From: Galbula dea
Taxonomy: Eukaryota > Chordata > Aves > Piciformes > Galbulidae
Length of the DNA: 64,000 bases
Direction: 5' to 3'
Assembly: GCA_013399015.1 (NCBI GenBank)
Contig: VWZX01009002.1
Coordinates: forward strand, 567,848-631,847
Below the pieces are notes generated by a model. That model was given only the letters and a program-made list of their open reading frames with translations. It searched no databases and was not told the DNA's origin. Made by a program: the position numbers and the translations under genes. Positions 49,701-62,800 of this stretch are shown piece after piece; within the stretch, counting starts at the first letter, position 1; the number at the start of each line of letters is the position of its first letter.

Positions 49701-52467
49701 ACAGGGACTTTAGGACTGAATAGATTCAGCTTTGTTCAGATAGAGCTAATACAAGCAACACATCTGCTGATGGTTAAAGAACTCTCAGTGTGGCTGGAAG
49801 ACAATGTATTGTAAATTGTACAAGCAAATTATTGTTGGCTCTCTCTGTTACTATGACAGTAATGGTGTGTAAAATATGAAGCTATAGCCAAGGTCAGGGT
49901 GGACAGTGTCTCAGTCTGTAAGATACTAAGCTGGAACTTTCAGTCTAGTTCTGGCCATGCATAAATCACTGCTTGCTATATTGTTTAGTGTGGCACAGCT
50001 TAGGTCTCCTAAGACAGAACAGGCTTTAATTCTCAGTTGATTTATTTAAAGGTAAGAAGAGATACAAGTAACCTTGTATAGTTAGCTATTTTCTGTGGAG
50101 TATTGACCCTTGTTCTGTACAGCCTTGCCATAACAATGCAAAATGTACAGAGGCATTCTGCTTATGTGAGTTTAACAGATGACCTAACTTATTGGTGCTA
50201 AGATTTGCTTGTATCTGAACTGTCAGAAAAATGAGATCATCCCTCTTCTTTCTTACTTCAGCTGACCTTTTCCTCCAGAAAATATTTTTAGCCATAATTT
50301 CCATTACAGTCCTGCTTTGGCCATTAAACACATGCACAAAGAAGAACATTTTAAGCAGAGAACACTTTCACTCCCCTCTCCAGACTTGAAAACATTATAC
50401 ATCCTGCTACTTCACATCAGGTGGAAATGTAAATAAAGAGAGAACAAGGTAAGCTGGCAACTAGTTGTGAAGAGTGTAATAAGTTACAGTCTTAGCACCT
50501 CAGCTAAGAATCCTCAAGCATGCTTGACCTAACTTGCTCCATCTCTTACTTACCTTACTTTGGAAGACATGCTCAGTTGCTTTTCATTTCAGTGTCACAG
50601 CCCAACAGACAGTTTGGCTTCTTTTCAGCTGTAATATGTTTAGTAACACATCTAAGGAAAGCAGAGCAGAGGGGTGAAAACTTAAACACTGATCACAAAT
50701 TGCTGAATCTCATCTTTGAATTCTAGAATGCTGATTTAAAACAGCCCAGAGCTAACCTTTTCCTGAGCTAACTTGAAAGCAACTTTGTGATGGAAATCAC
50801 TACCTGATTCTTGCAGGTAGTTTTACAATCATTCATTTTCCAGGCTGAGGAGCACAGTGACTGCTGAAAAGCTGCATTCTTAGTTTAGTAATGTATATTT
50901 TTTTAGAACCACAGCAGTGCCAGCTGAGTTTGTTCTCTGCCTTAATTTCTTGAATTAAACATATTAGCTGCTGCCAGAGAGCAGAGGACAAGGAGTGTTG
51001 CAGTGCTGGCATGCTAACTGGCCTAACAAAATGTCAAGTTGCTATTTTATTTACATGTGGGTGAGTTTGAGCTCTTTCCTCACATCATTGTCTGGCTTCC
51101 TGACTTTTCTCAGTCTGGAGTTCTCCTTAGTAACTGAACTTCCAGCAGTCTTCTTCTCTTGTGCACGTCCTTGAAGTGCTTGAGTCCCTAAATATCTGCT
51201 GCCAGGCTCAAACCTCCTCAAGGAAGGCTAATGATCCTATAGGACTCCATGGTATAGATTGTTCTCCATCCTCTTTTTTAGCCTCAGAGCTCCTTCTTGG
51301 ATAGAGTCAAGCTGCTCCATTCCCAGTTTAATGCTTCTGAGATGGAAGATGTCCTTCTCTTCACCTTGGTAGCTCTGCCCAGTCAGCAGCTTCTGCTTTT
51401 TGCTTTTATTTGACTCAAATGTTGTCAGCTTCCAGTTGGTTCTTCGATCCCAGTGACTGCATCACAAGGCAGCCTAGGGCTGTGTGTGTATCTCAAGAAG
51501 TAGTAAATAAGGCCTTGTTTATTCAAAGGAAATGAAATACAATACAATGAAGAAAAATAATTTCTTTTTTTTGCTTCAGAAAATCAGCCCAGTGAGATTT
51601 AGTTGAAGAGTAGATTCTTTGTCTGTGTTTATGTTTGAAAACAGGGCCTGGGTGCCAGAGTCCCAGGTATTTTTTTAGGAGAAGTTCATGAATTCTTCAG
51701 ATGCAACTTTGAAGCTTTTCCCAACCTTTGGAAAGTAGAAGTAATAAAACTGGGTGGGTTCATTGCCTCAGATGGAATCTCCTCGATGTAAAATCCATCT
51801 ACTAAGGTGTTTCATATTTTCTAAAAGCCAAACCCGTGCAAACTGCAGCCCAAACTACAAGCTGCTTGTTAAGCCTAGGCAGAAAAGAGTGTCAAATGTT
51901 CTTTAGGCTGCCTTTCATATTCACTTGTTGGCTCCACTCCTGCAGGACCTCCTACAAGGAGGTCTTGGCCATGTTCTAAAATAATACATTTATCCATAGG
52001 TGGCAAAGGCTACAGCTGCAGCCTGCTGTTTGTGTGAGATTTAAACACCAATGGAAAGGTCTTTTAACTTCTCTGAATTCCTCATTAAAATGCTGGTGTG
52101 ATTTTGCTGCTGCCACCTCAGCTGAGAGTAGCAAGGCCAACAGGGAGAGATTGGCATTGTATGTGTCTCTTTGAGATGTGGCAAACCAAGGAATAGACTT
52201 GGATCCCACCCATCAAGAAAAATGGGAGCAGGAAAAGTACTTTCACCACTGAGCACTGTGGGTAGGGATTCTGTGGAGGCAGCTCTCCTGCAAAGGCTTG
52301 GTGGTGAGAAGTTCAAGGAAAGACTGCAGTCTCCAAATGCATATATCCAAAAGTATATATATATATATATATTTTAGTTGTTGTTGTTTTTCTATTGCAA
52401 TCTGTTCTCTAGCTAGGCTTTCCTGTTTTTAACACATGATCTAGTCTGCCTTTGCAGAGAAGACAGG
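46736..52467. other. Intergenic, nothing recognised
   Basis: AT-rich at 46,950-47,350. Contains a 16-bp inverted repeat (GGTTAAACTTTTAACC, 49,485-49,500) and a short AT dinucleotide run at 52,355. The longest open frame (48,161-48,514, 117 codons) matches no family I know. Confidence 0.65.
52355..52372 (+). repeat. (AT)9 microsatellite
   Basis: Nine perfect AT units, about 100 bp from the CR1 copy at 52,468. Confidence 0.95.
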
Positions 52468-52720
52468 ATAGAATCATAGACTCATAGGATGCCTGGGGTT
52501 GAAAGAGACCTTAATAATCATCTCAAAGATCATCTAGTTCCAACCCTTTGCCATGGGTGCATCCAGCCTGGCCTTGAGCACTGCCAGGGATGGAGCATCC
52601 ACAACTTCTCTGGGTAACCTGTTCCTGTGCCTCACCATCATCTGAGTAAAAAGAGTTTCCTCCTGAGATCTAATCTAAGTCTCCTCTCTTTCAGTTTAAA
52701 CCCCTTCCCCCCTGTCGAGG
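52468..52720 (-). mobile_element. CR1 LINE 3' end with internal deletion
   Basis: It opens on the + strand with GAATCATAGACTCATAGGATG, the reverse complement of the CR1 3' tail microsatellite. Then follow the GAAAGAGACCTTAATAATCAT block, CATCTAGTTCCAACCC, GGATGGAGCATCCACAACTTC, GGGTAACCTGTTCC and TTTAAACCCCTTCCCCCC. Between CCATGG and ATCCAGCCTGGCCTTGAGC about 40 bases normally present in this CR1 type are missing. It is the least diverged CR1 in the window and of avian type. Confidence 0.92.
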
Positions 52721-52892
52721 GTATGTGGCCCTGTGTGGTGACTCTGAGCATCACAGGGGGCTGAGCTGATGCCATTTTATTGCATTTGCTTTGCTGTTAT
52801 TTTTCAAAGGGCCACCAGGGAGGGGATGCTGCTGCACACTCTTGACATTTGATGGCCTTATTTCCATTTGATGGATGCATATTCCAAAGAAT

Positions 52893-52914
52893 GCAATTGC
52901 AATTGCAATTGCAA
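52893..52914 (+). repeat. GCAATT hexanucleotide tandem repeat
   Basis: Three GCAATT units plus GCAA. The unit is such that the array is almost its own reverse complement (overlapping GCAATTGC palindromes). It lies about 170 bp beyond the CR1 at 52,468. Confidence 0.9.
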
Positions 52915-53679
52915 AGGATGCAATTCCTGTGGCACTCTTGTGTGAGGTGTGAAGCATTTCCTACATGCTTTCTGGCTACATCAGCTGGATGAAAAATTTC
53001 CAGGCTCATCCACACAGAAGATATTGCAATCAGGTCCTTTCTGAGCAGCAAATGTCAGAAAGCATGGCACCCAGTTTCTACAATAAACACACCCTAGAAC
53101 TGAGAAATTGAGTACCAGCTTTTCAAAGTGTTCCTGCTTACTCATCACATGTGTCCTGTTTGGGATGAGAATGACTCAAGTGTCTTTTCAGTAAATGCTA
53201 ATGCTTACATGGGAACTGGAATACTTCTGAGACTTTCAAAAGATGTGCTATATTTTGCTTTGAATATCCAATTTGGACTGTTTCCCAGGCCACTAAACAC
53301 CTTCTAGCCTTGGGTAGTATTTTCTCTGGGATGTCTCCCTGCATTTCCTGACACTAGCTAGAACACAGGATTGAAGTGTCAATAAAACCACAAATCCCTT
53401 GCAATCTCCTGCCCCTCCCCCCCCAATAATTAAGTATTCTAAACACAACTAGAAAAAAAATAACTTCTGACAATGTTTCCAGGGCAGCTTTGCAGTCATA
53501 ATGGCAGAGCACACACTAACCATCTTGCTTTCATCATTTATGTCTTCTTTTTGTTCCAAGAACAGGTGCAGCCAGGTCCCAGTCCCATATTCAGGAGTGT
53601 TGTAGCAAAAAAGGTATTTCCTGAGATGCCTGCAGATCAAAATTGGGCAGGTTGGCAAATAGGAGAAGCCTTCTAGCAG

Positions 53680-53870
53680 GATTGCTCTCTAAATACTGGC
53701 ATGGGCTTCCCCTAGAAATGACTGCCTCTTTGGTGGATGTCCTTAATAACAGGTAAGATAAGCTCAGCAGGGGCAGCAGAGCTATACTGCATCCCACCTC
53801 TAGGCAGAGTAATGGGCTAGGTGATGTGTTAGATCCTTCCTGACTTAATTTTCTGATTCAGTAATACTAC
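53680..53870 (+). mobile_element. Old CR1-like 3' end
   Basis: A degraded match, in + orientation, to the 3' end of older sauropsid CR1 types. ATGGGCTTCCCCTAGAAATG lies where family copies have a GGCTGCCTAGGGAGGTGG-like block. It is followed by CACCTCTAGGCAGAGTAATGGGCTAGGTGATG..AGATCCTTCC and a CTGATTCAGTAAT end resembling the CTATGATTCTATGA tail. No exact block is longer than a few bases, so the assignment is tentative. Confidence 0.5.
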
Positions 53871-56800
53871 CAATTATCCTTCAGAGCATGCAAATGCTAC
53901 ATCTCCTTCCTCCAAGCCATGTTAAAACGTTTGTTCCTCTCACACCTCTCCCTGACATGACAGCATCACATTTAGCCCTTATTTGCTGCTGGTTGTTCTG
54001 CAAATCTGTGCCCACTCATTTACAGCATCTCTCCTAACATTTCTAAATACTGTACATTTATTAATTCAAGCTTTCAAACAGTCCCAAAAGTTGTTCTAGT
54101 TTAACCAGGGTGACAGACATGTTACAAAGCACCCAATTATCAGATGTGAGACATCAACCCAAATCTGGATTCATAGCTAGCTGTGTGTGGGTCACAGATA
54201 CTGTACCAGTGAGTGAATGACTCAGCCTCCCACTGGGGGTTTGTATGAAAGAGTCTCTGCACGATTCTGGATACTTCAGTGCCAGAAAGAGAGCAACAGA
54301 ATGATGTGTATGTGAAAAAAAAAAAGCCATAAAAAATGACTGAACAGCTGGAGGGGCTGATTTGTTATGCTGTTTGATTGTCTGCACAGTGTCCAACAGC
54401 CACATGTTAACCACTTCAAGTATCTGAAGAGTGTAAACACCAAGGAAGAGAATAAATAACCAGGCTGGAACAAGAAGGTGTAACTAAAAATATAGAAAAT
54501 ACATATGCTAGGGGAAATTGTTAGCAATGAGCTTTGTTAAGTGGAGATAAGGCTGAAGAAAAGCAGCAGGAGTCTTGCTGTTCCTAGTAACTTTGAGAGC
54601 AAACTGGACAAGTGACTGAAAAAAACCCATTAGGTATCTGTCTGGGGCTGGCTGGCAAGAGAGCTTGTCAGCTATTATTGTGTGATAATTCCTTCCTTTA
54701 TGATATTTGTAAATCAAAATGCAAAAGACAAGTGATGACTCATTCAACTGCATTAGCCATTTCCATCCCTTAAGCTTACTTGTCTGAAATGTTAAAGCAA
54801 ACAATACACTACCCTTAGGCTTCCATGACTCATAAACACTTCCTGAAGGTATTTGCTGTCAGATACTTTTAAAACTAATAGAAGCCCACAGTGCTGCACA
54901 TTTGAAACAAACAAAAACCTCCCCCTCAAATGTTGCTGAACAATTTCTGTTCAAGAAGCAAAGCTGAAATGACTACCAGAAACCCACTGTCTTCTTGCTG
55001 TGTCATTCTTGTCTCTACCTAATGAAATGATAAATCACTGTGATTGTAAGCCAGAATTCAGGGATTCCCATTTGCCTCTGCAGCTTCAAGAAATGTTAGT
55101 TTGGATTTCTGCTTTGCTGCCCAGCCTTCCTTGTTAAAAGAGTTTGTTCCTTGTCAAATGCTGGAATTCCCATTTATTTGCAGAGGAGGAACTTGATATC
55201 CCCACTACTCTTGCACAAAGCCATGTAATTATTTACTAATTCCCTCTTAGTCTTGCTGCTATGTTTTAGAGATGGATTAGAAGGTGAAAAAGATAAAAAT
55301 GTACTCAATGTGGACTCCAGGGAAAATTTCCCTCAAAAAACCCCATATTCTATGCATATATCTGGTTTGGAAATAATTAGACTCAAGCTCAGCCATAGAA
55401 AGGATGTGGGGATGTTGACTTCAGTGCTAGTCAATTAGCTACTCAACAATGCAGGAAAGGAGCTTGTAGCAAGATCTGGTTCATTTGGGAAAAAAGCCCA
55501 ATGGTAAATAAGTGCCTCTACAGCTGGGAGCTAGGGTCCAGAGGCAGAAGAGGGTAGAAGCCAAATGACATCCTGATATGGCCTACACACCCCTGCCAAG
55601 TGCCAGGGACTCTGGAGAACCCAAAGGAAGAAAGTGAAAAGGAAAAAGATCAACATTGCCTACATGGGGAAGAGGCAGTGCCATGGCAACACTGAAATTA
55701 CCCCTAAGTCCCATTTTATTTTGTTCTTGCAGGATTTTAAAGCAGAGACTAGCTGTAGTCTTTCAAAGTTTAAAGGAGATGTTGTGATTTTTGGCAGCAA
55801 ACCCAGCTTTCTTAGCAAACATGATAATGGCCTTACCTGGCATGGCCTTGTGCCCCAGAGGATTCCAAAGCCATTTACAAACTTAAGCTGTTACATGGCC
55901 AGTGTGCACAGAGACCTCTTCATCCACCTCTGAAATGTGCTCAGCCTCTAGGACAACCTGTCTTAAATGCTTAGCAAAGCACAGAAGCTCTCTTCAGTAT
56001 TTTAGGCTGGGATATGATGAATGCTTTACTCTGCTGAATCTGAACAAGAAGGTGGAACACAGTTATGTGAGCAGAAATTCAGTTGCACACAACATTTCAA
56101 CTCATGCTCCTTCAGCTCTACACCTAAACACCAGCTACACTGACTTGTAGGGTTACAGTTTGATGACAACCTTTGTTTTCCAAAGCCTCCTTTGCTAATG
56201 GCCTCAGCTATGTGGTTGGATTCTTTTTCTCTTCCAATGGGTGCATCCAGCCACACCAATGGTTACTCCTTCACACAGGTGTCCCACCATGGTTTCCCAA
56301 CCAGACTCAGCTTCTTCTGGGGCAGCAATAAATCAAGGTCAATAAGATTCTGGGTGAAGTCTTGCAGATCTCTTTGCTTTCAGCTATTTACTGCACAGTG
56401 ATGATTTGCCACATGGGATGCTTTCTTTCATAAGCACTGCTGGGTTTGGACATTCTCATCCACAAAAAGAGGGAAAGAAAGAGGCATTTCACAAGCAGTA
56501 CAAAGTTTTTTAGGCCCAGTGTTTACCTGTCCACAGCAGGAGCATTAATCTTAGCCACAATTCCCTTTCTTTTCCTACTTCTACAAGAAAATTATCATTT
56601 GACTCTAATATCTTTATTAAGCCATTTAAATCTCATGGCCTTGCCAAAGTCAGGAGAACACCAAATGACTTAATGCTTTAAAAACAGCTTCATAGAGCTA
56701 AGCAGATCTGTGCAAATGTCTACAAAGATTGAGGGATTTTGAACTGCAACAAAACCTCCAAAGACAATGATCTAACTAATATTTTTGCCTGCCAGGAGAG

Positions 56801-59800
56801 TGGTGTTTCCATGGTGTTTCCTGTGTGGCTCCCAGCGAGGGTGAGGGATGGATCCAGGTGACTTCAAAGCCTTTTCAATCCAGGTCTGAAGCCTACAGAC
56901 AGCTAAGACTACAGTTAAAGACCTTCCTGTGCTTAATAGCCCAGATCCACAGTGTCAGATTAGTGAGGCAAAAATTACTTTACTGATCTTAGTATTGATC
57001 TTTGGCTGCTGTAAAACTGTTTTAAATCAATCTCAGCTACCTGTGAGTCTGAAGAGTGTCTCTGGCAGCAAGGGAGGAACACTCTATCCATACTACACCC
57101 TCTAGCTGAAGGAGGGAAGGTGGGATCCTGCCACTGTTCCTGCTTTGAATTGCCTAATATTTCCCCTGGTGGAGAACCATCAGGAGAAGAACACTGCTGG
57201 CTCCTTTGCATCTCTAGCTGGAGCAGACCTGGGAAGGAAGCTGCACAGCTCATTTCATTTAGCACACTGATGGGTTCTCTTCCTGTTGCTGAGCTGTACA
57301 GCAACAGGCAAAACTTTCAATTGGCTTTAATTACACAATATGTTAAAATATAACTAAGCACTCATCATCCATTAATTGCTAACAGACTTCAGAAGATGCT
57401 TTCTGATGTTGAATAATTACACAGGAGATGTGTGCCTCTTAGAAAGTGGATAATCCTCAGTGAGGTTATTTCTGTCCATCATTCTGTAATTATTTTACAC
57501 TAGCTATATTTAGATTTGGTAGCATAAATCATAAAATACCAAATTATGATTTAAACCAATATTTGAAAGCCTAAGCTATGTAAGTTAATCCTACAGAAAT
57601 ATGTCTTCAATAACCAACTGCTATTTCTTTAAAAATGCAATTAGAATCTTATTAAATCTAAATTAAAAGCTTACATGAAAACCAATTTAAAAATAGATAT
57701 TGAAACCTAAGAATTCACACTCTTCTGTGTTTGCTTCTATTACAATGCACACTTAAGAATTTGATAATTTTTTCCAGGTGGACAAAAACAAAAAGGGTTT
57801 AAATTTGTAGCTAGTTTCAGATTTTAAAGTCAACAGGCTATTTTAATGGAAGGACATGGTTAGCCCTGTTGCACCCATATGGGAACATTTAGTTTTAAAC
57901 ACATCATAAAAAATAAGGCAGATTAATATTTTGAAGCCACTTTTTTTTGCCATTTGAAGGGAGATTCTGTTTTCATTGCAGGCACTGAACTTGGTTCTTC
58001 CAACATGCAAATTCTGGGCCAGTGATAGGCACAGGGTAGCACAAGCAAGGATGCATTGGGCAGATGTTGAGTTTTGCAAGATGAATTCAAGTGAAAGAGT
58101 CTGTAGAGACCACAGGGGGTGAGAGGATAAAAGTGTCATGATTGTGCTTAGTCACTGGAGTGGTGCTGAGCTTGATGCAACTGCTTCAGCCTAAAGCCAT
58201 GGTTTGCTTTCCTTCTTCTAATGGAAGGGCAAAAATCCCAGCTCTTAGTTATTGCTGAGCCATTTTCTGCTCAGTAATTCCAAACTGGGCTGTTAGGAGG
58301 TTCTCTTGCCATACCACATATCTTTGGACATTGAAATCTGTGCCTGGCATTTCTTCTATCCTATCCACAGGGCAAAAGCAGAGCTAGACATAGAAGCAGA
58401 AAGACTCCTGCAGAGAAAGCAGCTAGAAAGGGCAGTGGATGAATTCTTTCTGGTATTATAGATGTGCAGTGGATGATCTGTGGTTGCAGGCAGTGCCTTC
58501 TGAGCTGAAATGTTCAGTGGTTGGTACTTTCACACACTGACATCTATCAGGATAACATCATAGCTATATGACAGCCAGGATTTTTTCTGTTGACTTTCAG
58601 TCAATGCTAACTATTTTTCAGGCTTTCTGGGAAATGTTGCCATCTTTACTATATGTTCCATGAGAACACAAGCCTCTCAGATGTCCATTGTTCTCAATGT
58701 CAATGAGAATGTCCAATGTCTCATTGTTCCCTTTGGGAACTCAAGGGATGCTTGCTTGCTTTTTTGTGGGGGGCAGATAATTAATTTAATGGAAGAGAAT
58801 CAGGCTTACTGGAGCAGGGGATCCTTGGAGCATTTCTGACAACTTGGAGGGGGTTTTCTGAAACATCAGTTGTCTCCTCTGCTGCAGGATTGGATCATTC
58901 ACCCACTTAGTTCTGATGAAAGCAGTGAAGTGACTGGAATATGATTTTGTGTCTCTAGAAGGCTGTTGTAATAAACCAGACTTTGTCATCATCTCTCTGA
59001 CTTGTCTCTCTCACTAGATGTCTGTGGAGTGGTGGTCTTGTAGCAGTAAAATGGAGGCAATATGGACAGACTGATGTCAAAGAATTGAAAATTAATGTCA
59101 AATTAATGTCAAAGAATCAAAGAATTAAGTCAATTGTTATGTCAATCATCTCAGGGAGTTACTCTTTGGTTTAGTTGCAGGAGAAATGCTGAACTGTTAC
59201 AGTATGGGAAGCATCAAGTAGAAATGCCTAGGAAGAGCATGGTCTCCATAACATGGGAATTGGTGGTCATGCTAGGAAAGAGCTGGCTAAGAGTGGCTGT
59301 CTGGCAGATGTATAGACTCTCTTCTGTGAAAGAGACCTCTTGGTAGTTTGAAATACTGCCATACCCTGGGTTTGTATGTGGAACTTCACTGGAAAGACAC
59401 CCTGAAGGTTTGAACCAAAGGGCTCCTCCTTTGCTGGAGGAACACTTGCTTTCCTTTCTGCTCCCATTGAAGGGCACTGTAAAAACTGCTGATGGGAGTT
59501 AAGTATTTATTAGCACTGAAAAGTCTTGTGAAACATAGAGTCTCATGCTTTTCATTGCCTGCTCAAGCTGCTACAATGGAGAGGCTTGATATTGAAGTCC
59601 TTCTTTTGTCTAAGTAGGGAAAAACTTGCTTTCTGCTTTACAGAGAACTTGCTTTCTAAGAAAGGGTTTGTAAAATGTGGCTTTTGGTCTTCTTGCTGGC
59701 CTCAGAAGGCTGTTGCAGATGTCCCAATGGAAATATCTGCCTGCCTAGAAGCAAGAGATTAAGTTTAAGGACCCATTTGATCTTCCTTTCTGCCTTTCTG

Positions 59801-62800
59801 TGCCTTTGATATATGCTCCAGATAAAGACTTAAAGCTCTTGCTGTTGTGCTCCTGTGGAGATCAGGACAGAGTTCTGGTGGCTGTGACATTCATGAGGTG
59901 AGATGAATGCTCTGTTCTTATTCCTCAGTTTGTGGAAACTCAGAGCCCAAACTATTGGACCAAATCATCCTTATGGCAGTGCAGTTGAGCAGCCTTTGAA
60001 AAGTTTGTCAGAGGACTTCCAAAACTAATTTACTTTCCCTCTTTTCCAGATGTTCATAATCTCCATGGACTACAAAGGAGTCTAGTCAGAGATGGCTCCT
60101 CTGGTTAACTTTGGGCAAGCAACATCCCACTGCAGGACCCTATTGCTCCTCAAAATCTCAGTGTGAGTGTATCTCCTGATGTTTAGCTTCATTTGTTCCC
60201 TTTGTCCCTCTGCCTGCTTTCCTGAGTGATAGCAGACGTCATGGTCTCTATGATAGCTCCTTCCTAGCTGGAAATAGATCTGTCACCCAAATCAGTGAGA
60301 GAGTGGTGATAGTTTATTATCATTGTGATACCAAAGGATTTCAGTTTCAGATACATGGGTGAGGCAAATGTGTGGTATATATGAGGAACATGAAAATGCT
60401 AAGTGCTGCTTTCTAGAAGAAAATGTGTGCTTATGTATCTCTCAGGCTCCCCCTCAGTGTGACAAACACTGATGTCTTTTGAAATGGCTTTTCTATGATG
60501 AATATCTTCTGAATTACTTAAACCTTCACATACTTTATGATGAAAGCCCAGACAAGTCTAAGGGGTGGATTTCCTTGGGCTGCAGCTCAGGTGGTGCAGT
60601 TTTACCACTGTTTGTAAGGAAGGAGCCAAGTGCTCCTCTTTGCCCTTTCTCATCATCTTGTTGGCAGAGACAACAGGTAAACACAAGCTGCTTTCTCTAT
60701 TTTTGTGAGCTTCTGATTTGCAGAATGTTGTTGCTCAGAAGCTGTAATGTGAGAGGGCTGTGAGAGAATGAGTCAGGCACTTTGATCTCTGCAGTGTTTT
60801 ACCCAGGGTGGGTGGGGCAGAGTGACACAAGCTATCTAATGTCAGAACTTCTGAATTATTCAGGGCTTTTTGAGAGGCTAAACAGAAATACCTTGACCAG
60901 CTGAATTATTAATCTTGTTCATTTATGTCGTTAAAGAATGAACAAATTAAAAGTGCAGGATGAAAGCAGTGGCATCTTTGTCCATAGTTTTCCAACTGTA
61001 AGTTTGCTTCTGCTTCCTGATAGCTCTTTCTAAAGCTGTATTCATAGCTCATCCCCAGAATTTCCTGTGGTTTGAAATTCTTTTACTGACATGAAAACAG
61101 TTGTGATTTGAAAAGCAGAAGGGTGTTAAAAGTGGTAATACACAAAGCAGTTGAACTTATTAATATGGCTCAGAAACAGGATAGAAGCAAAAGGTGCCAT
61201 TTCCTATGTGTGAATGGAAAACCTATGAAATGGAGGGCTGGGAATCTCTGGTGATTGCATTGACAGACCATGCAAATAGCAGGATTCACTTATAGAGACT
61301 GACTGGAAGGACCTAAAGATCCAGTGTTCAGTCCCAGCAGAGACCCTGTGTGAAGTTTGTTTGTACTGTGGGCTGTGACAGATGTAACGGAGTAGCTAAA
61401 TGCTCCTCCAGAAGCTGTCACTTTGGGAGCCTGTTGTTATATTTCTGCTACCAGGTGTGAGAAAGGAGGTGTGAAATCCTTCCCATCCCCCTTCATCTTG
61501 CCTTGCATCTTATTAGCATTGGCTTTCTATGCCAGTTGTAAGAAGACTTTACTCAGTGTTAGGTATTTTCTATAACCCCTCATGAAGTAGGATGCTGTGA
61601 GACTGCTGTGCAGAGCATTCAGCTCCCTCCTCTCCCCCCCATGAACTGCACTGCTCAAGCACTGCTCTGCATGACTCAATGCAGTTTTGGCCAAGAGTGC
61701 CTTAGTCTACATTTTCTGGCCCAGCAGCAACCTCCCCTTCCTTAGTTAGAAGCATACTTTTCTTCTTTACACTGTTAAATCAAAGGGTAGATTCCAAGGC
61801 TCCTCATCTCTCTCTGCAGACATCACATCCCCAAAGTGTGAATTTATCACCTGCTGAAGGGCAACGTTTTTGTGGGAGCCACTTGTTAAAATGTTGGCTT
61901 CATGTCCCTGCCTGGGCCTCCCACAGAGTCTGGCTGCCAGGAGGTGTCTCCATCACCATGCACTCATGCTTAGGGCATCGACCTGTTAGCTGCACCCCTC
62001 CCTTCTCCCCTCAGCAACAAGATGTCTCTTCTTTCAGTGTTTCTATATGTGGTAGATGAGTGTTCCTGCTCATGGCTGCTCTGTGCTAGCTGGAGATGTT
62101 TCAGAAGGGTTGGCCCAGCTGAGGAGAAGGCCAGGTTGAAGCTAGCCCTTAAATGAGTGTGTGAAAAGCAAAGGTAAAAGTCTCTTTTCTGTCTACTTGC
62201 CATCTATAAAGCATTGCTCAGCTGGGGCATGTTGAGGAAACATTTCTTTCAGCAGGTTGACTTTTAAAGGACCAGACAGGGCAGAAGAAGGGCTATTCCC
62301 TGCCACCTACATAGGCATGTCTCAACTGAGTTGGTGAAGGAGAAGCATAAACTCCTCTTGCTCTCCTCTCTCCAAAGGCTCATGAAAGAACTAGGAGATG
62401 GTAATGGAGCTGGTTGGGAAATGGAGTTTTGACTTGGTGAAAAAAATTAGAGCATTTTGTTGTTGTTGTCATCTGGAATGAGAGTAGAAAGACAAAACAC
62501 TAAAAAGTGTCAAGGAAAGAAATTTTTCTCTTAAAAAAATTATGTGGAGGAAGAAGCTTTTAGACATTTATGGTCAGAATGAAGCATTTCTGTATTGTGA
62601 AAGGAAACAGTAAATTGAAATGTCAACTTACAGCTGACACCATTTGTTTCAAACTGCATATTCAAACATGAAGTGTTTTGTAAGGGCAATTCAAAGCTAA
62701 AAATGCTTTTGAGACATAAACATGTTCTAAATTCTAAGGAAATTGGGTTTTCTGAGAAAAGAGTTATCAGGAAATCACTCAGCTACCTCCAGGTTCTAAA

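Noticed and set aside
54155..54235. Segment with TAGCTAGCTGTGTGTGGGTCACAG resembling a MIR core
   Set aside because: Only one short block fits; the flanking spacing of a MIR is not present.
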